DNA from: CAZSWS01 sp964610765 | GTDB taxonomy: Bacteria > Bacteroidota > Bacteroidia > Bacteroidales > Tannerellaceae | Assembly (NCBI GenBank): GCA_964610765.1 | Contig: CAZSWS010000016.1 | Span: 1-40,584, forward strand | DNA: 40,584 nucleotides | Direction of reading: 5' to 3' | Made by a program: the position numbers and the translations under genes | Shown: in pieces, positions 23,624 to 32,410 of the stretch | Position numbering within the stretch: the first letter of the stretch is position 1 | Layout: every line of letters starts with the position of its first letter | The notes under the pieces: model-generated | Told to the model about the DNA's origin: nothing | Databases searched by the model: none | Seen by the model: the letters and a program-made list of their open reading frames with translations, nothing else

Positions 23624-24118
23624 TTGTATGGCTCTTTATGCAATTTTGCATTATCCTATGTCTCTGATTTTGATAAAGCTGCCGATCTAGCACAAGATTG
23701 TTTCTTAAAATTATGGGAACTGAGAAATGACTTTCACTCATTTCAACAAGCTAAAGCATTTTTATACACAGCTGTTCGCAATCAATCACTCAATGAATTA
23801 GCCCATTTACAAGTAGCCAACAAATATGCAACGACAATAAGAGAAAGGAATTCCGAGGAATTCTTTCACGATCATTTAATTGAAGAGGAAGTTTACCGCC
23901 TACTCTTTGCTGCTATAGAAACACTGCCTGCGCAAACCAAAAGAGTTATTCAAATTTCTCTTGAAGGCATCTCAAATGCTGAAGTGGCTGAAAGAATGAA
24001 AATTTCCATAGAAACTGTTCGGACTCTAAAAAAAGATGGATACAAAAAAATTCGACTATACATGGGACGTTACTACACACTACTCCCGCTCATATATCCC
24101 ATATTTGACAAAATGTAA
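23624..24118 (+). CDS. ECF sigma factor of the SusCD locus, N-terminus separated by UGA
   Basis: This 164-aa frame holds sigma region 2 (about 1-65, with DLAQDCFLKLWELRNDF) and region 4 (about 100-150, with ISNAEVAERMKISIETVRTLKKDGYKKIR). It is directly followed by a FecR anti-sigma gene and an STN-containing SusC, the standard arrangement in which a ligand-bound receptor releases the sigma factor. The frame opens with TTG right after a TGA. The full ancestral gene would be 23552-24118 (188 aa). If only the shorter form is made, the first part of region 2.1 is lost and activity may be weak. The gene may be a recent pseudogene, a case of restart or readthrough, or a sequencing error. Confidence 0.8.
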   Translation: MYGSLCNFALSYVSDFDKAADLAQDCFLKLWELRNDFHSFQQAKAFLYTAVRNQSLNELAHLQVANKYATTIRERNSEEFFHDHLIEEEVYRLLFAAIETLPAQTKRVIQISLEGISNAEVAERMKISIETVRTLKKDGYKKIRLYMGRYYTLLPLIYPIFDKM

Positions 24119-24311
24119 CAGAAAATCCGATATCTAATTGCTTTTATCACAACTTTCAGCCAATAATATTACAATTTAACACATGCTGATATCTTAAGTT
24201 GTTAAACTAAGTTAACTCTTGATTTCTCATTCACCCGAAATGGACCAACAACTGTCTTTATATTAACAAGGGTTTTCTAAAAATAAAATAAAATAAAAGA
24301 ATAAAAGAATA

Positions 24312-25520
24312 ATGACATCCAAAGAACATTGGTTTTTCATTGCACGACTTATAGCTGCTCACATAGCAGACACTATTTTGCCTGAGGAGGCAGATGAGCT
24401 TGCTAATTGGAGAAAAGAGTCTCCAAAAAATGAGAAACTATTTCAAAAGCTGGTTAATAGCAAAAATAAACAAGACTATCTCAACAGCATTTCCGCTTTT
24501 GATACCAAAGAAGGATGGACCCAACTACTTAAAAAGCACAATACTTGGAAGCGAAAACGCTTTTTCAACTCCTTGTATAAATATGCTGCTATATGGCTAA
24601 TACCTTTACTAATTGCTGGTGCTGCTCTTATTACCTATACACATAAGCAGTTAACTACTACAAACAAAGATATAGCGCATATTAGCAGGCAAATTGAACC
24701 GGGAAAAAACAAAGCACGACTACTCCTTGACAATGGAAAAACCATTAATTTAGACAATAAAGATAACCTAACCATGAAAGAAAAAGATGGAACGGTTATC
24801 CATATTGATTCTGCAACCATCAACTACAGAAAAGAAGAAAAACCTAGACTAAAAAGCAAAAAAGAAGAGAAAATCATATACAACCAATTAGAAACCCCGC
24901 AAGGCGGAGAATATAAACTGACATTAAGCGATGGGACCAAAGTACATCTAAACGCCATGAGTTCTTTGCGATTCCCGGTTGACTTCTCTGAAGAGGCACG
25001 GATGGTTGAAGTAACCGGCGAAGCATTTTTTGAAGTAGCTAATGATAAAAGACCTTTTATCGTAAAAGCGAGAAGCCAACAAATAAAAGTCTTAGGTACA
25101 GTTTTTAATATCTCTACCTATGAAAATGAGATTCAACAAACAACCTTAGTCAGCGGAAAAGTAATGTTAACAACAGTCCAGGGAGATGAATATTACCTGG
25201 AGCCCTCTGACCAAGCTTCAATTAACCTTGAGTCTGGCACCATAGATATACAAAAAGTAAATGTAGCACTCTACACTTCATGGGTTACGGGAAAAATATA
25301 TTTTAAAGACGAAACCCTCGAGCATATCATGACAAATTTATCCAGATGGTATGATATGGAGGTAGAGTTTGCAAATGAAGAAACAAGGCAGTTAAAATTC
25401 GGCTGCAATATAGATAGATATAACGACATAGAACCCCTACTCCAGCTATTTAAAGAGACCGGTGGTGTGGAGGTTCTGCAAGAAGGAAAAAAAATCAAAT
25501 TGACAACAAAACCTCTCTAA
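24312..25520 (+). CDS. FecR family anti-sigma factor
   Basis: A 402-aa inner-membrane protein that holds the ECF sigma factor in the cytoplasm and receives a signal from the receptor in the periplasm. A cytoplasmic N-terminus (about 1-88) is followed by one membrane helix (about 90-110). The periplasmic FecR domain (about 190-290) contains TPQGGEYKLTLSDGTKVHLN and the GEAFFEVANDKRPFIVKA signature. A C-terminal DUF4974 domain covers about 328-400 (KDETLEHIMTNLSRWYDMEVEF). It starts 193 bp after the sigma stop and 31 bp before the SusC gene. Confidence 0.93.
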   Translation: MTSKEHWFFIARLIAAHIADTILPEEADELANWRKESPKNEKLFQKLVNSKNKQDYLNSISAFDTKEGWTQLLKKHNTWKRKRFFNSLYKYAAIWLIPLLIAGAALITYTHKQLTTTNKDIAHISRQIEPGKNKARLLLDNGKTINLDNKDNLTMKEKDGTVIHIDSATINYRKEEKPRLKSKKEEKIIYNQLETPQGGEYKLTLSDGTKVHLNAMSSLRFPVDFSEEARMVEVTGEAFFEVANDKRPFIVKARSQQIKVLGTVFNISTYENEIQQTTLVSGKVMLTTVQGDEYYLEPSDQASINLESGTIDIQKVNVALYTSWVTGKIYFKDETLEHIMTNLSRWYDMEVEFANEETRQLKFGCNIDRYNDIEPLLQLFKETGGVEVLQEGKKIKLTTKPL

Positions 25521-25551
25521 ATTAAATTATTCACTCAAAAGAATTCATTGT

Positions 25552-28500
25552 ATGAACGACCTTAAAATTTTGCTTTCAAAGCAAACTAGCAGATGGCTTT
25601 GCGTCGTCTTGCTAGTTTTGGCACATTTAACTCCTGTGCAGGCTAATGTAATAGACATTGACTCACAAAGAGTAACGATGAGTGTTAGTAATTCTACTCT
25701 TCGCGAGATTATTTGGGAATTACAGCATCAAACAGATTTTTCGTTTATTTATAATACGAAAGATATAGAAGGTGTAGAAGTAAAAAACTTAGAGGTAAAA
25801 GACAAGACTGTCACAGAAGTCTTGGATGAATGCCTGGAAAACACAAACTTACTATACACCATTAACAACGAAGTCTTAACAATCAAAAAAGTTGAGAAGA
25901 TAACTGAAGTAGGTACTAGTCAGCAAAAACGAACGGTAACAGGTATCGTAGTGGACGTAATTGACGATTCACCCCTAATCAATGCAGTTGTTAAAGAAAA
26001 GTCAAATCCGCTAAATGCAGTGCCAACCGATATAAATGGAAACTTCTCCATCCAAGTTTCCGGGAATAATGCGACTTTAATAGTCACCTACTTAGGTTAC
26101 AAAGAAAGAGAGGCACCGGTAGGAGACTTAGCAGTTTTAAAGATTGTGATGACTGCAGACAACCAAATGATTAATGAAGTAGTTGTAATAGGCGCAGGTA
26201 CTCAGCAGAAACTGACTCTCACCGGAGCGGTTTCTACCATACAAGGTGACCAATTGCGCATGCCTTCCACTTCTTTAACTAAAGGTTTGGCCGGACAAGT
26301 AGCCGGGTTGGTGGCAATGACCGGAAGCGGTGAACCTGGAAGCTCGGGCGAGTTTTATATCCGTGGAATTAGTTCATTTGGAGGTCGAAACACTCCTTTA
26401 ATCTTACTGGATGATGTGGAGATTACCGCAGCAGAATTGAACAGTGTTCCTGCCGATGATATAGAATTTTTCACCATCCTTAAAGATGCTTCCACCACTG
26501 CCATCTATGGAGCACGGGGGGCAAATGGCGTTATGATTGTAACGACTAAAACGGGAAAAGAAAACACACGGACATCAATCAGCGTTAGGGCTGAAGTATC
26601 TTTGAATAATCGAGGAAAATTCCCTGAATTTGTGGATGGCCCCACCTGGATGACCATGTACAATGATGCAACAATATCAAGACATCCTGCAGGAGCTCCC
26701 TTAACCCTACGGTTTAGTGACGAGGTCATTGAAAACACCAGAAACAATGTGAATCCATATATTTATCCTAACGTAAACTGGGAAGATTTGCTTTTAAAAC
26801 AAAATGCACTAACTGAAACTGTCAATGCATCCATTAGTGGAGGAGGTTCTCGGGTAACTTACTATATGGGGTTAACCTACACACACGATGCCGGACATGT
26901 CAATACACCAAAATACTATTCCTTTGACAACAGCATTAATGTGAACAAATTCAGTTTTAGAAATAATGTATCTTACAAAATGACACCCACCACCCAAGTG
27001 TCTTTAAATATGAATGCGATTGTAAATCAGTCTGTATTTCCACTGTCATCAAGCACTAGTTCAACAACTTATGGAGATTATGATATTAGAGATTTATTCA
27101 AGCTGACTTATCAAACAAATCCCATCGCTTTTGCCCCTACACTTCCGAGTGAAGAGGGAGATACGTTTATTCACTATGGAAACGCTTTTAAAGAAGGAAC
27201 ATCATTGAAAAGCAATCCTTTTGCAAATTTGGCCACACGATTCACACAAGCAAATAATAATTCGATTAGCATCTCGCTGAAACTAAATCAAAAGCTAGAC
27301 TTTATCACACCCGGTCTTAGCTTCTATGGCATGGCTAATTTCAATAACAATTCAAAAACATTCTTCAATCGCTGGATTAACCCCCATTTCTATAAAGTAG
27401 CCCAAGTAGATCCGGAACATCCCAATGGATTTACACAAGAATTGTTAAACTCGACGGGGGGAGAGTATATTCAAGAATCAAGCATACAGAGATATACAAC
27501 CAACATCATAGAACTTCAAGCCAGAATTAATTATGTCAAGCAAATCGCTGAGCATAATATTTCGGCTATGGCTATATACAATCAGCGAGATTTACGCGAC
27601 GACATCCTTCCTTATCGCAACCAAGGCATTTCAGGGCGTTTCCAGTATAATTATGACAGCCGCTACCTCTTTGAATTTAACTTTGGCTATAATGGGACTG
27701 AACGTCTGGAAAGTGGAAATAGATTCGAGTTCTTCCCTGCTGTATCAGCAGGATGGGTAGCAAGCGGCGAGTCATTCTTCGAACCTATCAAGGATGTTGT
27801 TTCGCACCTGAAATTAAGAGCCTCTTTAGGAGTTACAGGCAATGACCAAACAGGTCGAGATGGTACTGCTAATCAAGCTCAGCGATTTATATATATCGGA
27901 GAAACTCGTCTAAATGTTGTACCTGTCTATACCGGAGAAGAAGGAGGAACAAAAAAAAGCGGTCCTTTCCTCGTACAGTATGGCATTAATAAGGCAAAAT
28001 GGGAACGGTCTAGAAAACTTGACCTGGGTTTAGATATGGTTTTATTCAACAAACTAAATATTACAGCTGAATACTTCTATACTCACACATATAATATCCT
28101 GATGCACAGAGCTTCATGGCCTTACTCGCTAGGGCATTATACATCTAAACCTTGGGAAAACATGGGTGAAGTGGATACACACGGCTATGAATTAAGTGCT
28201 GACTATAACCAACGCATTAATCAAGATTTAAATATTAGCTTTAGAGGGAACATTACGTATGCCCGCAATAAATATGTGGAGATTGATGAACCCGGATATC
28301 CCTATCCATGGAACCTGGAGACAGGGCAACCCTTAAGTCGGATTAGAGGATATATTGCTGAAGGTTTATTTCAATCGCAAGAAGAAATAGACAACAGCCC
28401 TAAGCAAGACTTAGGGAGTGTGGTAATGCCGGGTGATGTGAAGTACAAAGACCTCAATGGCGATGGAGTCGTTGATTCAAACGACCTTACGACTATTTCT

Positions 28501-28959
28501 CCTTATGGCAGAATGCCTCGCTTACAATATGGTTTTGCGACTACAATTAATTATAAAAACTTTGACTTTAGCATATTCTTTACGGGTAGTGCCAAAAGAA
28601 CACTGCAAATCAACAATGTTTTACCCTTTGGTGCTGGAGCGAATGAATATAACATGTTTGAATTTATGGCCAATAACTATTGGACAGAAGAAAACCCGAA
28701 CGGGACCTATCCCAGATTAGGACTAGGTATTGGTCACTATACCAATAACTATGTAGCAAGCACATTCTGGAACCGTAGTGGCAACTACCTACGACTAAAA
28801 ACGGTAGAATTAGGTTATAAGTTCAAGTATGGTCGAGTTTATGCAACCGGAGAAAACTTAGCCGTATTTGCACCTTTCAAAGAATGGGATCCGGAAATTT
28901 CCTGGAACCAATATCCATTACCACGCGTATTCAGCCTTGGAGTACAATTAACATTTTAA
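25552..28959 (+). CDS. SusC/RagA-type TonB-dependent outer-membrane transporter with STN domain
   Basis: A 1135-aa outer-membrane importer for oligosaccharides or peptides, powered by TonB. A signal peptide (about 1-31) is followed by an STN signalling domain (about 41-113), which contacts the FecR protein. The CarboxypepD_reg-like domain (about 128-201) and the plug (about 208-335, with VVIGAGTQQK, GEFYIRGISSFGG and TAIYGARGANGVMIVTTK) come next. The beta barrel runs to the terminal aromatic F. Size and order are those of SusC proteins under sigma/anti-sigma control. The usual VGYG is VIGAG here. It is 12 bp upstream of SusD, with which it forms the lid-and-barrel complex. Confidence 0.97.
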   Translation: MNDLKILLSKQTSRWLCVVLLVLAHLTPVQANVIDIDSQRVTMSVSNSTLREIIWELQHQTDFSFIYNTKDIEGVEVKNLEVKDKTVTEVLDECLENTNLLYTINNEVLTIKKVEKITEVGTSQQKRTVTGIVVDVIDDSPLINAVVKEKSNPLNAVPTDINGNFSIQVSGNNATLIVTYLGYKEREAPVGDLAVLKIVMTADNQMINEVVVIGAGTQQKLTLTGAVSTIQGDQLRMPSTSLTKGLAGQVAGLVAMTGSGEPGSSGEFYIRGISSFGGRNTPLILLDDVEITAAELNSVPADDIEFFTILKDASTTAIYGARGANGVMIVTTKTGKENTRTSISVRAEVSLNNRGKFPEFVDGPTWMTMYNDATISRHPAGAPLTLRFSDEVIENTRNNVNPYIYPNVNWEDLLLKQNALTETVNASISGGGSRVTYYMGLTYTHDAGHVNTPKYYSFDNSINVNKFSFRNNVSYKMTPTTQVSLNMNAIVNQSVFPLSSSTSSTTYGDYDIRDLFKLTYQTNPIAFAPTLPSEEGDTFIHYGNAFKEGTSLKSNPFANLATRFTQANNNSISISLKLNQKLDFITPGLSFYGMANFNNNSKTFFNRWINPHFYKVAQVDPEHPNGFTQELLNSTGGEYIQESSIQRYTTNIIELQARINYVKQIAEHNISAMAIYNQRDLRDDILPYRNQGISGRFQYNYDSRYLFEFNFGYNGTERLESGNRFEFFPAVSAGWVASGESFFEPIKDVVSHLKLRASLGVTGNDQTGRDGTANQAQRFIYIGETRLNVVPVYTGEEGGTKKSGPFLVQYGINKAKWERSRKLDLGLDMVLFNKLNITAEYFYTHTYNILMHRASWPYSLGHYTSKPWENMGEVDTHGYELSADYNQRINQDLNISFRGNITYARNKYVEIDEPGYPYPWNLETGQPLSRIRGYIAEGLFQSQEEIDNSPKQDLGSVVMPGDVKYKDLNGDGVVDSNDLTTISPYGRMPRLQYGFATTINYKNFDFSIFFTGSAKRTLQINNVLPFGAGANEYNMFEFMANNYWTEENPNGTYPRLGLGIGHYTNNYVASTFWNRSGNYLRLKTVELGYKFKYGRVYATGENLAVFAPFKEWDPEISWNQYPLPRVFSLGVQLTF

Positions 28960-28971
28960 AAAAACAAAAAC

Positions 28972-30930
28972 ATGAATATAATAACTACTATAAAAAAGCA
29001 TTTTCTCATACTGCTTGCTGGTATAAGCATGTTCGCTACATCTTGTGATTTTTTGGATGTAGTACCGGTTGAGAAACCGTCTCTAATAGATGCAACTAAA
29101 GACGCTGAAGCTACTCTTGGTTTTTTATACTCTACTTATGCCGGTGTATACAACCCGGTTCAATATGAAATGACGGAAAATTCAGTAGACGAATTTGCTA
29201 TGCCGGATAGTTGGTATCATAATGCCCGTACAATGGCATTCAACCGGATGGTACCATCGAATGCGGACACACGTTGGGCTACCTACTATCGTTATATTGG
29301 ACAGGCTCATCTCTTCATAAGAGAGCTTAAAAAAGCAAGAGGGGTCTCAGAAGAGCAGGCTATACTTTGGGAAGCAGAAGCCAAATTTATGATTGCTTAC
29401 TACCACTTTGAACTGCTTCGTTTTTACGGTCCTTGTCCCATTTTAGACAGATATATAGAAATGGATGAAGTAAAAATAGAAGAAATTAGCGGTCGATACC
29501 ATTACGACTACGTAACAGACTGGATTGTAAATCAAATTGACGAAGTTACCCCACAACTACCGAATGTAAGATCAGAAGACGAATGGGGAAGAGCGACCAA
29601 ATTAATCGCAAAATCCATCAAAGCAAAAGCTTTACTATATGCAGCTTCACCATTATGGAACGGACAGTTTTACGATGCAACTTGGGCGAATACCAGCTTT
29701 GAAACTCCCGGGTATGGCAAAGAACTAGTCAGCCGGACTTTTCAAAAAGAGAAATGGGAAAGGGCCTATACCGCTTGCAAAGAAGCGATTGACCTTGCTA
29801 ACGAATTAAACTTCAAACTCTATGATGACCTAGAATTATATAGTCGCGAAACTGTTAAGCTTCCTTATGTTCCCGGAAGAGAAGCCAACACTACAGAAAA
29901 TACGAACTTTAAAAAGAGAGTATTAATGATGAGATACCTCGTTACTACTTATGTAAGCGAAGGAAATAAAGAACTAATTTGGGGCGTTTTCCCTAAAGAG
30001 GCAAATGAAAAACTAGGTCCTAAGCTACCTGATAACATAGAAAACACCTCTATTCCTATTCGTACTTTAAAATTAAACAACGGGAATTGGTATAACGGTT
30101 GGGGTGGTATGGCTCCCTTTTTAAATGCTATAGAACGCTATTATACTGACAATGGGAAACTACCTAAATATGACTCGGAATTTACAGACCCTTTAAATTG
30201 GCTGAAAAGTGCAAACGTACCCAATGACGCGAATGACAGAAGTGGCATTATCAACCTAAACGTAGGAAGAGAGCCTCGTTTTTACGCTTGGGTGGGTTTT
30301 GACGGTGGAGATCATACCTCCAAATTTGCAGCAGGCAGCCCTATCTACTTGGAACTAAGAAATGGCAGCAAACATGGTTATGACCCTATTGACTATCAAA
30401 GATATTTTTCAGAAACAGGCTATTTAAATCAAAAATTCATCCGACCAAACCTTTCTTTAAGCTTAAGCAATAGTTGGAACAGAAAAAGTACCCCAAGACC
30501 ATTGATTCGTTTAGCAGAATTAATTTTAAACCTGGCTGAGTGTGAGATTGCTTTAGGAAAAACGGATGCAGCTATAGAAAATATCAATAAAATCCGCACA
30601 CGTGCGGGGATTCCAGAATTAAGCAAATCGGATATCAACGGAGAAATGACTCTTACAGACTGGCTACGCAACGAAAAAGCTGTTGAATTTGTTGGTGAAG
30701 GTCACCGTTTCTATGACTTACGAAGGTGGTGTATTGCCCCTCAATACCTAGGTGCTAACGTACGAGAAGGGCTGAACGGAAGAGGAAAAGTAAACCCAAC
30801 GGTTGAGGAATACAATGTACGTATCAAGGTTCCACAAACTTATGATTGGCGAACTCGTATGTATTTGGTACCCATAGAGGCTACAGAGGTATATCAAAAC
30901 CCCCAGCTCGTTCAGGCCCCCGGTTATTAA
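28972..30930 (+). CDS. SusD/RagB family surface lipoprotein
   Basis: A 652-aa lipoprotein that caps the SusC barrel and binds the substrate. The signal peptide ends at a lipobox with C25 (MFATSCDFLDVVP). SusD features are the N-terminal TPR-like helices (EEQAILWEAEAKFMIAYYHFELLRFYG) and the C-terminal RxAEIYLNLAE-like LIRLAELILNLAECEIALG, with the closing GEGHRFYDLRRW motif. It is longer than the founding SusD (about 550 aa), as is common for peptide or glycoprotein loci. It directly follows SusC and precedes the DUF1735 lipoprotein by 20 bp. Confidence 0.96.
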   Translation: MNIITTIKKHFLILLAGISMFATSCDFLDVVPVEKPSLIDATKDAEATLGFLYSTYAGVYNPVQYEMTENSVDEFAMPDSWYHNARTMAFNRMVPSNADTRWATYYRYIGQAHLFIRELKKARGVSEEQAILWEAEAKFMIAYYHFELLRFYGPCPILDRYIEMDEVKIEEISGRYHYDYVTDWIVNQIDEVTPQLPNVRSEDEWGRATKLIAKSIKAKALLYAASPLWNGQFYDATWANTSFETPGYGKELVSRTFQKEKWERAYTACKEAIDLANELNFKLYDDLELYSRETVKLPYVPGREANTTENTNFKKRVLMMRYLVTTYVSEGNKELIWGVFPKEANEKLGPKLPDNIENTSIPIRTLKLNNGNWYNGWGGMAPFLNAIERYYTDNGKLPKYDSEFTDPLNWLKSANVPNDANDRSGIINLNVGREPRFYAWVGFDGGDHTSKFAAGSPIYLELRNGSKHGYDPIDYQRYFSETGYLNQKFIRPNLSLSLSNSWNRKSTPRPLIRLAELILNLAECEIALGKTDAAIENINKIRTRAGIPELSKSDINGEMTLTDWLRNEKAVEFVGEGHRFYDLRRWCIAPQYLGANVREGLNGRGKVNPTVEEYNVRIKVPQTYDWRTRMYLVPIEATEVYQNPQLVQAPGY

Positions 30931-30950
30931 TAAATTAATAGAAAAATATT

Positions 30951-32267
30951 ATGAATAAATATATTGCAACATTTACTTCCTTCATTGCTACCATCATTCT
31001 TTTCAGTTGTAATGATGGGTTAGACACAGATACCATGTATCCGGATAAATACGGATGTGTTTTATATTTGAATAATGCTGATATAGTAAATAAGCACACG
31101 CTTTACACACTTAAGGATACGGATGTGATACCCATCTCCATTATCAAATCCGGGTTTAATGAAAAGGCAGCAGTCAAAGCTAAACTCAACTTGCTATCTC
31201 AAGCCGCACTGGATGCGTTTAATAGTACTTCGGGAACTAACTATGTGCTTTTACCGGAGTCTTGCTATTCATTGAATGATTTAGACATTAACTTCACTTC
31301 CTCAGATAGGTATATTATTAAAGATTTATCAGTAAATGTGAGGAAAATTGAAGAGTTGATAAATCAAAGTGGTGAGACCTATGCACTTCCTATAGAATTA
31401 ACAAGTGAAACAGATTCTGTGAATGTATATAAGAATATATTATATATTCAACCGGAAGTCAAAAACATGAATATCGGTTTCAAAATTGAAGAAGATTTGT
31501 TCCCATTATTTCTTTCAAAAGAAGGAGGAAAGATAGAGCTCCCCATCGAGTTATCTGCAGATAATATTTGGGATTTTGATGTACAGGTAGAAGTGGATGC
31601 GTCAGCATTAGATGATCAGTCAATCTTAATGCCTAAAGAGATGTATCAAATGGCTAATAATGGGCTAGTTCCTTTTAGAAAAAATGACTTATCTGCTAAG
31701 CTATTAAGTATAGAATTTAAAGACGTTAATGATTCTTATTGGGTTCTTCCTTTACGAATCAAAAGCACCACATTAGATGGGCTGATTCTTCAAGAGCAAG
31801 TAATTAAGTGTGGTGTGATGAGTAAAGACATTAAGCAGTACCCTTTAAAAATATCTAATTTGTCAACCAATGCACCTCAAGATAGGCAATACTTGGCAAA
31901 CATAATAGATGGAACAACGAGTACTCAATTTTACACCACGTGGACCAGCACCATTCCTGAAAAACATCATATCCAAATCAAAACGGAAGAGATGCTTCAT
32001 GCCTTTTACTTCTCTTATGACAATGCGGGTGGAGGGAACTCGGCGCTAGGCGATTTTGATATAATGATCAGTGCTGATGGTAAAAACTTTACTCGACTGC
32101 GCAATTTCTCCATAGAAAAAGATAAACTTCCAACAGGAGACGGAACATTTACTTCTGCCCCGCTTAGTAACGATACAGGGTTTAATCACATACGAATTGT
32201 ATGTAATAGAAATAAATCAAACGGTGTATTTTTTGGGCTTTCAGAGCTTAGACTTTTTGCTAAATAA
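30951..32267 (+). CDS. DUF1735 lipoprotein with C-terminal discoidin-like domain
   Basis: A 438-aa lipoprotein (lipobox C20, FSCNDG), probably displayed on the cell surface. The first part resembles tandem DUF1735 (BT_3987-like N-terminal) beta domains at about 35-145 and 160-275. The C-terminal 140 residues look like an F5/8 type C (discoidin) domain, including FDIMISADGKNFTRLRNF and a closing GLSELRLF. By position it is the accessory surface binding protein of the locus. Its ligand cannot be named from sequence; such proteins often accompany loci that act on host glycans or glycoproteins. A hairpin follows before the peptidase gene. Confidence 0.85.
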   Translation: MNKYIATFTSFIATIILFSCNDGLDTDTMYPDKYGCVLYLNNADIVNKHTLYTLKDTDVIPISIIKSGFNEKAAVKAKLNLLSQAALDAFNSTSGTNYVLLPESCYSLNDLDINFTSSDRYIIKDLSVNVRKIEELINQSGETYALPIELTSETDSVNVYKNILYIQPEVKNMNIGFKIEEDLFPLFLSKEGGKIELPIELSADNIWDFDVQVEVDASALDDQSILMPKEMYQMANNGLVPFRKNDLSAKLLSIEFKDVNDSYWVLPLRIKSTTLDGLILQEQVIKCGVMSKDIKQYPLKISNLSTNAPQDRQYLANIIDGTTSTQFYTTWTSTIPEKHHIQIKTEEMLHAFYFSYDNAGGGNSALGDFDIMISADGKNFTRLRNFSIEKDKLPTGDGTFTSAPLSNDTGFNHIRIVCNRNKSNGVFFGLSELRLFAK

Positions 32268-32341
32268 CTCTTTATACAACAACTGGAAATAAACAGATTA
32301 TGTATTTCCATACTTAATAGAGTTAGTGTGTTAATTAGTTT

Positions 32342-32370
32342 CATCCCCGCAGTAATATGCTGTGGGGATG
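32342..32370 (+). terminator. Strong hairpin between the DUF1735 and M64 genes
   Basis: CATCCCCGCAG (32342-32352) pairs with CTGTGGGGATG (32360-32370) with one mismatch and a 7-nt loop. Only TTT follows, so full termination is uncertain; it may be a processing or stability element within the operon. It covers the upstream in-frame ATG at 32357, which argues against that start. Confidence 0.45.
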
Positions 32371-32410
32371 TTTAATGAATAACTTACCTTTTTATAAAAA
32401 CATTTTCACC

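Noticed and set aside
32357..32410. N-terminal extension of the M64 peptidase from an ATG at 32357
   Set aside because: The ATG lies inside a strong hairpin, and the extension would put 18 polar residues before a clear lipoprotein signal peptide. The ATG at 32411 is preferred.
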